A DNA stretch of 64,000 bases, from positions 152,868-216,867 of the forward strand of contig JBLWUQ010000005.1 of NCBI GenBank assembly GCA_048268845.1, in the 5' to 3' direction. Positions 51,623-60,334 of this stretch are shown piece by piece (position 1 is the stretch's first letter; each line of letters opens with the position of its first letter). The position numbers were made by a program, and so were the translations under genes. Under the pieces are notes generated by a model that was not told the origin of the DNA, did no database searches, and worked only from the letters and a program-made list of their open reading frames with translations. The stretch comes from Muriiphilus sp048268845. Its GTDB lineage: Bacteria; Pseudomonadota; Alphaproteobacteria; Rhodobacterales; Rhodobacteraceae.

Positions 51623-53938
51623 CTACGCCTTGGCCGCTTCGAGCGCGCGCCAGATCCGTTCCGGCGTGATCGGCATCTCGAACACCCGCACACCGATGGC
51701 ATCGGCGATGGCGTTGGCGACGGCCGGGGCGACGGGGGTCATCGACGGCTCGCCGATTCCCTTTGCTCCGAACGGCCCCAACCCGCTGCGCGATTCGAGG
51801 ATGATCGTCTCGACATGCGGCATGTCCATCGCGGTCGGCATCAGGTATTCGCTGAACGAGGGCGTGATCAGCCGGCCTTCCTTGTAGAGCATCTCCTCGC
51901 TCAGCGCGTAGCCCAGACCGTTCTGGGTGCCGCCATGGATCTGCCCATCGACCGCAGAGCGGTTGATGCACTGGCCGACGTCGTGGGCGGCAATCGACTT
52001 CAGCACCGTCACCTCGCCGGTCTCGATATCGACGGCGACCTCGATCGCATGGGCGCCATAGGCATAGTCGGGATGCGCCTGGCCCTGCCCGGTTTCGGGG
52101 TCAAGCACATCGGTGAAGGGCGCGCGGAAGATCGCAAGCTCGGAGCGGTGAACCCCGCGCGAGGCGCAGACCTTGACCAGATCGGCGATGTCCATGGTCC
52201 GCTCGGGCTCGTCGGTGACGAAGACCTGATTGAACGCCATGCCGACCTGATCCGGTTCCACCTCGAGCAGTTCCGCCGCAACCTCGGCCAGCCGGTCGCG
52301 GACCGCCTGTGCCGCCAGTCGTGCGGCGTTGCCGGTCATGTAGAGCGCGCGCGAGGCTGTCGTCGTTCCGGCCAGCGGCGTCACTTGCGAGTCCGAGTTG
52401 TAGACGGTCACGTCGGGCAAGGTGACGCCCAGGATCTCGGCGGCGATCTGCGCCAGCGACGAGGCCTGCCCCGCGCCGATATCGGTCACGCCCGAGCGCA
52501 CCGTCACCGTTCCATCCATCTCGATGCCGACCCAGGCTTCGGAGGTGTCATGCAGGAAGGTCAGCCGGCCATAGCTCTGCTGGCAGGCGCCGATGCCCCG
52601 ACCGATCCTGATCGAGCCGGTCGATGGCGTCGGCTCGCCCAGCGCCTCCCAGGCCAGATCGGCGCATTTCTCGGTCCAGATCGCGCTTGGCGGCACGAAC
52701 CCGGTGGCGGTGGCATCGCCGGTCTGCATGTAGTTGCGGCGCCGGAACTCCATCCGGTCCATGCCGATCGCATTGGCGACCTCGTCCATCTGCTGCTCAT
52801 AGGCCGCGGCGGCCTGGATGCCGCCAAAGCCACGGAAGGCCGACGCGAACATGTTGTTGGTCGCAACCGCCTGGGCAAAGACGTTGAGGTTGTCGACCTT
52901 GTAGGGCCCCGGCGCGTTGACCGCGCAATAGAGCAGCACATAGGGGCTGAGATACACATAGGCGCCGGCATCCGCGACGACCTTGACGTCGAGCGCGGTG
53001 ATCTTGCCGTCGCGCGTGGCACCGGTGCGGTATTTCAGCTTGATCGGATGCCGCTTGCCGTGGCCGACGAATGAATCCTCGCGGCTGAATTCCAGCCGCA
53101 CCGGGCGGCGGGTCTTCTGGGCCAGGATCGCCAGATAGGTCTCGACGGTCACGTCCTCCTTGCCGCCGAAACCGCCGCCGACCAGCGCGCCCATGATCCG
53201 CACCTTGTTGTGCGGCACCCCGACGGCATCGGCCACGGCACGGAAATGCTCGATCACCTGGGTGCAGACCCGGATGGTGATGACCTCGTTCTCGTCGATC
53301 CAGGCCAGACCCACCTCCGGCTCGAGGAAGGCATGTTCCTGAAACGGGGTGATATAGGTGTTCTCGACGATGACATCGGCCTCGGCAAAGCCGGCATCGA
53401 CATCGCCCTTGCGGATCTTGTGGGTCGCGACAATGTTGTCGGTGCCCTGCACCAGCGGCGCGCCGGGCTTCATCGCTTCCTCGGGATCGTAGACGCCGGG
53501 GATCGGTTCAAGCTCGAATTCGACCAGCCGGCGCGCCTGTTCGGCGATGTCGGCCGTTTCCGCCGCGATCAGCGCGATCGGCTCGCCATAGTAGCGCACC
53601 CGCTCCTTGACGAGGATCTGCGAGTCGGTCTTGAGCTTGGCCCGCCCGGTCTGGCCGGGAATGTCGGTGGCGATGGTGCGGTCGGGCATGTCGGCGGCGG
53701 TCAGCACGCTGATCACGCCCGGCAGGGCGCGCGCCTTGGATACATCCAGCCGCTTCAACCGGGCGCTGGCGATATCGGCGCGAACCACCTTGGCATGCAG
53801 CATGCCGGGCATCACGTAGTCGCCCGCATAGGGCGTCTTGCCGGTAGACTTGCCGGGCGAATCCGTGCGCGTCAGCGGTTTGCCGATCTGGCTGAAGCTG
53901 AGGTTCGGTTGGGTCGTGTTCAGGTCGGAAGCGGTCAT
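51623..53938 (-). CDS. Molybdenum hydroxylase, molybdopterin-binding large subunit (set 2)
   Basis: A 771-residue large subunit of the xanthine dehydrogenase family. The Moco loop GGGFGGKED lies at 254-262, SAFRGFGGIQAAAAYEQQMD near 365, GACQQSYGRLTF near 445, DIGAGQASSLAQIAAEILG near 480, and the catalytic Glu in FGAKGIGEPSM near 730. The Arg-containing FRGFGG loop is the usual XdhB/nicotinate-dehydrogenase-like form and differs from set 1, so the two enzymes probably act on different substrates or steps. It overlaps the FeS subunit gene by 4 bp and ends the operon. Confidence 0.93.
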   Translation of the reverse strand: MTASDLNTTQPNLSFSQIGKPLTRTDSPGKSTGKTPYAGDYVMPGMLHAKVVRADIASARLKRLDVSKARALPGVISVLTAADMPDRTIATDIPGQTGRAKLKTDSQILVKERVRYYGEPIALIAAETADIAEQARRLVEFELEPIPGVYDPEEAMKPGAPLVQGTDNIVATHKIRKGDVDAGFAEADVIVENTYITPFQEHAFLEPEVGLAWIDENEVITIRVCTQVIEHFRAVADAVGVPHNKVRIMGALVGGGFGGKEDVTVETYLAILAQKTRRPVRLEFSREDSFVGHGKRHPIKLKYRTGATRDGKITALDVKVVADAGAYVYLSPYVLLYCAVNAPGPYKVDNLNVFAQAVATNNMFASAFRGFGGIQAAAAYEQQMDEVANAIGMDRMEFRRRNYMQTGDATATGFVPPSAIWTEKCADLAWEALGEPTPSTGSIRIGRGIGACQQSYGRLTFLHDTSEAWVGIEMDGTVTVRSGVTDIGAGQASSLAQIAAEILGVTLPDVTVYNSDSQVTPLAGTTTASRALYMTGNAARLAAQAVRDRLAEVAAELLEVEPDQVGMAFNQVFVTDEPERTMDIADLVKVCASRGVHRSELAIFRAPFTDVLDPETGQGQAHPDYAYGAHAIEVAVDIETGEVTVLKSIAAHDVGQCINRSAVDGQIHGGTQNGLGYALSEEMLYKEGRLITPSFSEYLMPTAMDMPHVETIILESRSGLGPFGAKGIGEPSMTPVAPAVANAIADAIGVRVFEMPITPERIWRALEAAKA

Positions 53939-54423
53939 TTCAATTCTCCCGTGTTGCGCATCACTTCGGCGGCGACGTTGACGGCCTCGAAAATCTTCAC
54001 GTAGCCGGTGCAACGGCACAGGTTGCCGCTCAGGGCGACCCGCAATTCGTCCTCGCTCGGCGTCGCGTTCTGATGCAAAAGCGAGTGCGCAGCGATGATC
54101 ATGCCCGGCGTGCAGAACCCGCATTGCGCCGCACCCAGTTCGGAAAACGCCTGTTGCAGCGGGTGCGGGTCCTCGGTGGTGCCAAGGCCCGCCAAGGTGG
54201 TGATCTCGTGGCCGACCGCCGAATGGGCCAGCGTCAGGCAGCTGTCTATCGCCTTCCCGTCGACCAGCACCGCGCAAGCGCCGCAGTCGCCCTTTTCACA
54301 GCCGCATTTGACATCGACATGCCCGAGCCCGCGCAGGGCCTCGAGCAGGGTGCGATGCGGCGGCACCGAGGTTTTTTCTTCGCCGCCATTGATCCGCAGC
54401 GTGATCGTGCTGTCTTTCGTCAT
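53935..54423 (-). CDS. Molybdenum hydroxylase, [2Fe-2S] small subunit (set 2)
   Basis: A 162-residue two-cluster subunit with CGCEKGDCGACAVLVDGKAIDSC for the ferredoxin-type cluster and AQCGFCTPGM...NLCRCTGY for the second. The ATG at 54423 has AAGGAG 8 bp upstream; a GTG three codons earlier would sit on top of that site. It lies 12 bp after the FAD subunit gene and overlaps the large subunit gene by 4 bp. Confidence 0.95.
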   Translation of the reverse strand: MTKDSTITLRINGGEEKTSVPPHRTLLEALRGLGHVDVKCGCEKGDCGACAVLVDGKAIDSCLTLAHSAVGHEITTLAGLGTTEDPHPLQQAFSELGAAQCGFCTPGMIIAAHSLLHQNATPSEDELRVALSGNLCRCTGYVKIFEAVNVAAEVMRNTGELK

Positions 54424-54435
54424 CTCCGGCACTCC

Positions 54436-55299
54436 TTAGGAATTGGCCTCAACGGCCCGGTTGATCATTCGCGCCACCAGAACGGCGACCATGTGACGCC
54501 GGTATTCACCGGTCGCCCGCACATCGTCGATGGGGCTGCAATCTTCGGCAGCGGCACGTGCGGCCGCGGCGATCTTCTCCTGCGTCAGCTTGCCGCCGAG
54601 CAACAGGTCTTCGGCGCGGGTCGCGCGCAACGGGGTCGGCGCGACCGAGGCCAGCGCGATGCGCGCCCGCTCGCAGCCTTCGGCGCCGAAACCGATGCTG
54701 ACGGCGACGCCGACCATGGTGATCGCGTCGCCCTTGCGCCGGGCCAGCTTGTAGAAACCGCCATGGGTGTTGGCATCCGGCACCGGCCACGAGATCGAGG
54801 TGATCAGCTCATCCTCCTCACGCCGGTCCACCTTGTAGCCGACATAGTAGTCCGCCAGCGCCAGCTTTCGCGTTCCGCGGATGCTGGTCAGCTCGACCTC
54901 GGCATCGAAACACATGAGCGGCGGCACCAGATCGGCCGCGGGCGAGCCGCAGGCGATGTTGCCGGCCACGGTGGCGGCATTGCGCACCATCTGGCCGGCA
55001 AAGACCCTTGCCGCCTCTGTCAGCGCCGGAGCGATCCGGGCGATGTCGGGCGAGGCGAGCAGGTCGCTGACCGTGGTTCGCGGCCCGAGGGTCACGCGCC
55101 CGTCGGCCACGGTGATATCGCGCGAGCCGCCAACGCGGCTCAGGTCCAGAAGGTGATCCGGCGCAATCCGTTGCGAACGCACGTCCAGCAGAACGTTGGT
55201 CCCGCCGGCCAGCGGCACCGCGCCCTTCTTGTCGGACCCCAGTGCCTCCAGCGCCTCTTGCAGGGAGTTGGGGGAAATCAGATCGAATTCGGCATACAT
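54436..55299 (-). CDS. Molybdenum hydroxylase, FAD-binding medium subunit (set 2)
   Basis: A 287-residue flavin subunit. FAD-contact segments are AVPLAGGTNVLLDVR (near residue 28) and NAATVAGNIACGSPAADLVPPL (near 110). The C-terminal CO_deh_flav_C domain includes EYRRHMVAVLVARM. ATG codons at 55305 and 55299 compete; 55299 is preferred because GAGG lies 8 bp upstream of it and only 2 bp from the other. It begins the second hydroxylase set and is separated from the upstream SDR gene by about 176 bp. Confidence 0.92.
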   Translation of the reverse strand: MYAEFDLISPNSLQEALEALGSDKKGAVPLAGGTNVLLDVRSQRIAPDHLLDLSRVGGSRDITVADGRVTLGPRTTVSDLLASPDIARIAPALTEAARVFAGQMVRNAATVAGNIACGSPAADLVPPLMCFDAEVELTSIRGTRKLALADYYVGYKVDRREEDELITSISWPVPDANTHGGFYKLARRKGDAITMVGVAVSIGFGAEGCERARIALASVAPTPLRATRAEDLLLGGKLTQEKIAAAARAAAEDCSPIDDVRATGEYRRHMVAVLVARMINRAVEANS

Positions 55300-55365
55300 G
55301 GTCATGTCCTCATGTCTTCGTTGTCAGATGCGCGCCGGAGTGCATTTCGCCTGATCGCAGGCGGC

Positions 55366-55385
55366 GCGGGCGCGGATGCGCCCGC
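55366..55385 (-). other. Stem-loop between SDR and second Mo-hydroxylase genes
   Basis: A perfect 8-bp stem GCGGGCGC / GCGCCCGC with loop GGAT sits in the roughly 176-bp gap. No T run follows on the minus strand. It may process the message or partly reduce expression of the downstream hydroxylase genes. Confidence 0.6.
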
Positions 55386-55475
55386 GACCGGCGAAAGGCG
55401 TGTTGCGCCATGGTCCGCGAAGCACCTGCGGGCAATTGCCCACGGCGGCATCGGCCTGCGCTTCGCGGAGCATAG

Positions 55476-56258
55476 TCACACGTCCCAGCCGCCGTCGACG
55501 GCGATGTGCTGGCCGGTGATCTGGCGCGCGTCTTCCGTGCTGAGGAAAAGCACCGCGTTGGCGACGTCCTGGCCCAGCGTCACCCGCTTCAGCGCCATGT
55601 CCTGAACGTATTCGTCATAGACCTGCTCCACGGTCCAGCCGCGGACCTTGGCCTTGCCTTCACACAGCTTCATCATGCGCGGCGTTTCGACAATGCCGGG
55701 GCAGACCGCGTTGACGTTGATGTTGTACTTGCCGAGTTCCAGCGCGACCGTCCGCGTGATGCCGCGCACCCCCCATTTCGACGCGCTGTAGGAGGTCCGC
55801 ATCGGATAGCCGCGCAGCCCCGACGTGCCCGAGATGTTGACGATCTTGCCGCTTTTCTGCGCGATCATGGTCGGCGTGACATGCTTGATCGGCAGGAAGG
55901 TCCCGCGCTGATTGGCGGTGATCACATAGTCGAAATCCTCGACCTTGATGTCCTGCACCGGGGTCTCGATCGGGCCGGTGACACCGGCGACGTTGACCAG
56001 AATGTCGATCTGCCCGTCGAAGACCTCGAGCGCCTTCTTGACCATCGCCTCGACCTGGTCCTCCTCGATCACGTCGCAGGCGACGACATGGGCCTTGCGC
56101 CCCATGGCACGGACCTTCTGCGCCACTTCTTCCAGCGCCGCGGTATCGCGCGCGGTCAGGACCAGATCGGCCCCCTCGCGTGCAAGGGTCGTGGTGATGT
56201 CAGCGCCCATGCCTTTGGCGGCGCCGGTGACGATGGCCTTCTTTCCTTCGAGTTTCAT
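55476..56258 (-). CDS. Short-chain dehydrogenase/reductase (copy 2)
   Basis: A 260-residue classical SDR with TGAAKGMG, the NVAG motif near residue 90, active-site YSASK preceded by the Ser in ISGTSGLRGY, and PGIVETPRM. It aligns end to end with the SDR at 46930-47712 and shares the distinctive TGPIETPV and SKWGVRG segments. The start overlaps the HyuB stop by 4 bp. Both copies in the window directly follow a HyuB gene, so this SDR subtype probably acts on the product of, or precursor to, the HyuAB reaction. Confidence 0.93.
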   Translation of the reverse strand: MKLEGKKAIVTGAAKGMGADITTTLAREGADLVLTARDTAALEEVAQKVRAMGRKAHVVACDVIEEDQVEAMVKKALEVFDGQIDILVNVAGVTGPIETPVQDIKVEDFDYVITANQRGTFLPIKHVTPTMIAQKSGKIVNISGTSGLRGYPMRTSYSASKWGVRGITRTVALELGKYNINVNAVCPGIVETPRMMKLCEGKAKVRGWTVEQVYDEYVQDMALKRVTLGQDVANAVLFLSTEDARQITGQHIAVDGGWDV

Positions 56259-57886
56259 TGTTCTTCGCTCCTCTGATGCGTGGTGTTGTGAATGTCTCGG
56301 GGGTCGGCGGGCGGGCCGTAGCCACCGCCGCCGCAGCTCTGGACGACGACCCGGTCGCCCGGTCCAAGGCGGATGTTGGCCTTTCCCGAAAGCTCGTATT
56401 CCTGCCCGTCGGCCTGTTTGATCTCGACCAGAAAGGGCGCACCGGGCGCGCCGCCGGCCAGACCGTAGGGCGGGATCACGCGGCGCTCGAACATCGAGGT
56501 TACCGACATGTCCTCGCACAGGACGTGATAGATCCGGTGCAGCCCCTCGCCGCCCTGATGGCGACCGGCGCCGCCGGACCCCTTGCGCAGCGCCTGCTGC
56601 TCGATCCTCAGCGGATACTCGGCCTCGATCACCTCGGCCGGCGTGTTCATCACGTTCGACATGTGCACCCGGATCACCGGCGCGCCGTGACGGTCGATGC
56701 GGGCACCTTCGCCGCCGCCGTGCGTTTCATAAAGCGTCGTCCACACGCCGTCTGCCCGCCGCCCGCCGAACAGGATCAGCCCCGAAGTCGTCGCGCCGCC
56801 CGCCGTCAGCTTTTCCGGCACGATACTGGCGAAGGCATGAAACAGCGCGTCGGCGATGCGCTGCGAGGTTTCGTGGTTGCCGCCGACGACCGGCTTTTCC
56901 GGGCCGGGATCGAGCACGGTGCCGGGCTTGGTGATGATCTCGAAGGGGCGGTAGCAGCCGCCGCTGGGCTGGATCTCGGGCCCGAACAGCGCCTTCATCA
57001 CGTAGAATACCGAGGCCGCAGTGATGAAGGGCGTGGTGTTGATCGGCCCGCGCGTCGCCGGATCGGTTTCGCTGAAATCGAAGACCGCCGTTTCACCCGT
57101 GATCCGCACCCGCGCCCGGATCGCCACCGGATCGCCGCCCGCCGCATCGTCATCGAGCCAGTCGACGCCTATGTATTCGCCATCCGGAATGGTGGCAATC
57201 GCCGCGCGCATCTGCGCCTCGGCCCGGTCATGGATCGCGGCCATCGCGTCCTGCAACAGGCCAGCGCCATGCTGCGCTGCGATCTGCTGCAACCTGAGGT
57301 CCGCGGCCCGCGTCGCCGCCATCTGCGCCAGGATATCGCCCTTGCGTTCCGGCGCGCCGCGAACATTGGCCAGGATGATGCCCAGCTTTTCCTCGTCGGC
57401 TCCGTCGGCGGTGAACACCCGCAGCGGCGGAATCCGCAGCCCTTCCTGCCAGGCGTCGGTGGCATGGGTGACGTAGGAGCCGGGCACCGCCCCGCCGATA
57501 TCGGCCCAATGCGCGAGACTGACCGCGAAGGCCGCCAGCTCGCCCTCGATGAACACCGGCCGGATCGCTTTCACGTCCGGCAGGTGGTTGCCGCCGATGC
57601 CGGGGATGTTGACGAACCAGACATCGCCCGGGTTCAGCCGGTCCTTCGGGATCAGTTTCAGGAATTCGCGCACCGTGAAGCTCATCACGCCCATATGCAT
57701 CGGCACGTCGCGGCCCTGCGCGATCAGAAAGCCGTCGGCGTCCGTTATCACCGAGGAATGATCGCCGGCTTCACGCAGCAGGGGCGAGCGGGCCGAGCGC
57801 ATCACCACCAGCGAGATTTCCTCGGCCGCCGCGGTCAGCGCGTTGCGGATCACTTCAAGCGTGACGGGATCGATGCGTGGCGTCAT
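56255..57886 (-). CDS. HyuB-type hydantoinase/oxoprolinase subunit B (copy 2)
   Basis: A 543-residue HyuB-family subunit, colinear with the 541-residue copy 1. It has VTLEVIRNALTAAAEEIS, MRSARSPLLREAGDHSSV, PGIGGNHLPDVKAIRP, PVVGGNHETSQRIAD and the C-terminal SCGGGGYGPP. It overlaps HyuA copy 2 and SDR copy 2 by 4 bp each, the same packing as in the first module. The near-identical length and order show that the two HyuA-HyuB-SDR modules are paralogous. Confidence 0.92.
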   Translation of the reverse strand: MTPRIDPVTLEVIRNALTAAAEEISLVVMRSARSPLLREAGDHSSVITDADGFLIAQGRDVPMHMGVMSFTVREFLKLIPKDRLNPGDVWFVNIPGIGGNHLPDVKAIRPVFIEGELAAFAVSLAHWADIGGAVPGSYVTHATDAWQEGLRIPPLRVFTADGADEEKLGIILANVRGAPERKGDILAQMAATRAADLRLQQIAAQHGAGLLQDAMAAIHDRAEAQMRAAIATIPDGEYIGVDWLDDDAAGGDPVAIRARVRITGETAVFDFSETDPATRGPINTTPFITAASVFYVMKALFGPEIQPSGGCYRPFEIITKPGTVLDPGPEKPVVGGNHETSQRIADALFHAFASIVPEKLTAGGATTSGLILFGGRRADGVWTTLYETHGGGEGARIDRHGAPVIRVHMSNVMNTPAEVIEAEYPLRIEQQALRKGSGGAGRHQGGEGLHRIYHVLCEDMSVTSMFERRVIPPYGLAGGAPGAPFLVEIKQADGQEYELSGKANIRLGPGDRVVVQSCGGGGYGPPADPRDIHNTTHQRSEEQ

Positions 57887-59898
57887 GGCTTCACTCCGGT
57901 CGTGATGAGCAGATGCCCGTGGATATCGGCGGTGGCGGCGGCGCCGGGCGGGATGACGATGGTTGCCGATTCGTCCTCGACGATGGCCGGACCGGCGATG
58001 GTCTGGCCGGGTCCCAGATCCAGCCTGCGGTAGCGCGGGGTCGGCACCGGGCCGTCGCTGTCGAAGATGCAGGGCAGCGTCTTGAGCGGGCGCGCTTCTG
58101 CGCGGGCACTCTCGGGTGAGGTCAGCTTGCCGGACTCCCGCGTCACGAAGGCGCGCATCCGGATGGCCTCAAGCTGCCACGGCTCGTCGGTGGCATAGCC
58201 GTAGAGCTGGTTGTGCAGCGCCACGAACCGGCGGCCCAGACCCTCGGGATCGGTGAAATCGGGGTCTGCGATCTCGATTGCGTAGCTCTGGCCGCTGTAG
58301 CGGACTGCAGCGACTTCGTGGGTGCAGATGTCGGCATTCGCAAGACCCGAGGCGTGCAGCGGCTCGCAGGTCTGGTCGCGCAACTCGCGGCGAATGGCAT
58401 CCAGTGCCGCCACATCCCAGTCGCCGACCGCCATGCGCACCGTCTGCTGCTGCGAATAGGACATCTCGGCGCTGACACAGCCGAGCGCGGAAAACACGCT
58501 GGAATGGGCCGGAACCAGCACCTGCGCCATGCCGAATTCGCGCGCAACGGCCACGGCATGCATCGGGCCCGCGCCGCCGAAGGCAATCAGCGTCGCCTGC
58601 CGCCCGTCGATACCATGTTCGACGGTGCTGCGGCGCAACGCCTGCATCATCGCGGCATTGGCCACCTGGACCACGCCCAGCGCGGCATTCTCGACCGAAC
58701 GGCCAAGCAATGCGGCGAGCGGCTCCATCGCCTTGATCGCGAGGTCGGACCGAAGATGCAGCCCGTCGCCCAGCGTCTTGTCGGGCTCGAGATAGCCGAG
58801 GATGAGGTTGGCATCGCTGACAGTGGGCAATGTGCCGCCGCGCCCGTAGCAGGCCGGACCCGGAAACGATCCGGCGCTTTCTGGCCCGACGCGAAGCGTG
58901 GCATGATCCAGCCGGGCGATGGAGCCGCCCCCGGCGCCGATCGAGTCGACCGCGATCATCGGCTGGCGCATCGGGCGCCCGCCCAGTTCGCGGTCGCTCG
59001 AAACCTGCGCGTGACCGTCGATGATCAGGCAGATATCGGTCGTCGTGCCGCCCATGTCGAAGCTGATCGCGCGGTCGAGCCCGATATCGCGCGCCACCAT
59101 GCTGGCGGCAACGACACCGGCGGCGGGGCCCGACATCGCCAGCGCCAGCGGCAGTTCGCGCAGCGCCTTGGCCGAGGCCATGCCGCCCGCCGAATGGAAC
59201 AGGTGCAGGTGCGTCGTCTCCGGGCAGGCCTTCTCGAGCCGGTCGAGATAGCCGCTGACCAGAGGCATCAGGCCGGCGCTCAGCACGGTCGTCGCCGTGC
59301 GCTCGTATTCGCGCGCCTCGGGATTGACCCGGTGCGAAAGTGCGACGAACGGCACAACCTTCTTCAGCGCCTCCGCAAGGCGTTTCTCGTGTGCGCCATT
59401 GGCATAGGAATGCAGCAGCGACACCGCAACCGACGCAACACCGGAGTCGGCGATCTGCGCGGCAATCCGGGCCACGCCTGCATCGCTCATCGGTTCAAGC
59501 TCGGCGCCGGTGTGATCCAGCCGCCCATCGACTTCAAAACGCCGCTCTGCCGGGATCTGCGGCGTCAGCTTCGGCTCCAGATCCAGCCGGTAAAGGTGGC
59601 GGCGGTTCTGCCGCCCGATGGCCAGCGTGTCGGAAAACCCGCGCGTCGCCACCAGCGCCGCGTCGGCCATCTGATTCTCGATGATCGCATTGGTCACCAT
59701 TGTCGTGCCGTGCACCAGGTCGGTGACATCGCCCCAGCCCAGACCGACGGCTTCGAGGCCAGCCAGCAGGCCGAGAACGCGGTCGTCGGTGCGGGTATCC
59801 ACCTTCGCCGTGCGCACCGTCCGGCCATCCGGAGCGATTGCGACAACATCGGTAAATGTGCCACCGATATCAATGCCGACCCGCCATCCACCGCTCAT
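57883..59898 (-). CDS. HyuA-type hydantoinase/oxoprolinase subunit A (copy 2)
   Basis: A 671-residue actin-fold ATPase subunit with RVGIDIGGTFTDVVAI at the N-terminus, ISFDMGGTTTDICLIIDG near residue 285, PGPACYGRGGTLPTVSDAN and IAFGGAGPMHAVAVA. It is one residue shorter than copy 1. The ATG at 59898 overlaps the stop of a 53-residue upstream open frame (ATGA), which argues that the two are translated together. Longer in-frame starts exist but would add sequence unlike the family. Confidence 0.92.
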   Translation of the reverse strand: MSGGWRVGIDIGGTFTDVVAIAPDGRTVRTAKVDTRTDDRVLGLLAGLEAVGLGWGDVTDLVHGTTMVTNAIIENQMADAALVATRGFSDTLAIGRQNRRHLYRLDLEPKLTPQIPAERRFEVDGRLDHTGAELEPMSDAGVARIAAQIADSGVASVAVSLLHSYANGAHEKRLAEALKKVVPFVALSHRVNPEAREYERTATTVLSAGLMPLVSGYLDRLEKACPETTHLHLFHSAGGMASAKALRELPLALAMSGPAAGVVAASMVARDIGLDRAISFDMGGTTTDICLIIDGHAQVSSDRELGGRPMRQPMIAVDSIGAGGGSIARLDHATLRVGPESAGSFPGPACYGRGGTLPTVSDANLILGYLEPDKTLGDGLHLRSDLAIKAMEPLAALLGRSVENAALGVVQVANAAMMQALRRSTVEHGIDGRQATLIAFGGAGPMHAVAVAREFGMAQVLVPAHSSVFSALGCVSAEMSYSQQQTVRMAVGDWDVAALDAIRRELRDQTCEPLHASGLANADICTHEVAAVRYSGQSYAIEIADPDFTDPEGLGRRFVALHNQLYGYATDEPWQLEAIRMRAFVTRESGKLTSPESARAEARPLKTLPCIFDSDGPVPTPRYRRLDLGPGQTIAGPAIVEDESATIVIPPGAAATADIHGHLLITTGVKP

Positions 59899-60056
59899 GC
59901 CGGCATCCCCACCTTGCGCGCCCCGACCCCGACCACGCGCCCGCCGCCGCTGGCAACGATGAGCGAGGCGACGCCGGCACGCTCCGCCGGTTCGCGGGAC
60001 GGCTGAAACTGCGGGCCATTGATGCTGGCGAATGTGGGGTTCGGGGCGGCGTTCAT
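59895..60056 (-). CDS. Small open frame coupled to HyuA copy 2
   Basis: A possible 53-residue protein (MNAAPNPTFASINGPQF...GVGARKVGMPA) whose TGA overlaps the HyuA start codon in an ATGA arrangement. It is the first open frame after the divergent regulatory region. No clear ribosome site precedes ATG 60056; a GTG at 60083 would extend it by nine residues. I recognise no family. It may be a true small subunit, a translational leader, or the remnant of a longer gene. Confidence 0.5.
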   Translation of the reverse strand: MNAAPNPTFASINGPQFQPSREPAERAGVASLIVASGGGRVVGVGARKVGMPA

Positions 60057-60334
60057 GCTGTAATTCCAGTTTTCGGAAATCACTTTGGTTTATCGGAATA
60101 TTGAAGCGAGAAATCGCATCGGTCAAGATATTTCGGTGCCCGATCCGGCTGCAATCCGCCCGATACGTCCGAGCCGTCAGAGGTTCCGCAAGACCGGCTG
60201 GATATTCCTGTTTGGTTCAAGCTGGTTGCGGCGACGAGTTTCCTGCGGCCTCGCTCGCACCTGCGGTCAATGAAAATCCTTGTCACGCCCCTGCCAACCG
60301 GATAGGACTTCCACTAACCGGAAGAAAGGCCACC
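60057..60334. promoter_or_regulatory. Divergent regulatory region between HyuA-2 operon and iclR
   Basis: This 278-bp spacer holds two similar sites, GTTTTCGGAAAT (60069-60080) and GTTTATCGGAATAT (60088-60101), about two helical turns apart, directly before the HyuA-2 operon. Next to the IclR start is an inverted repeat CTTCC-N7-GGAAG (60308-60324). These are candidate IclR operators. No other gene is seen in the spacer. Confidence 0.5.
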
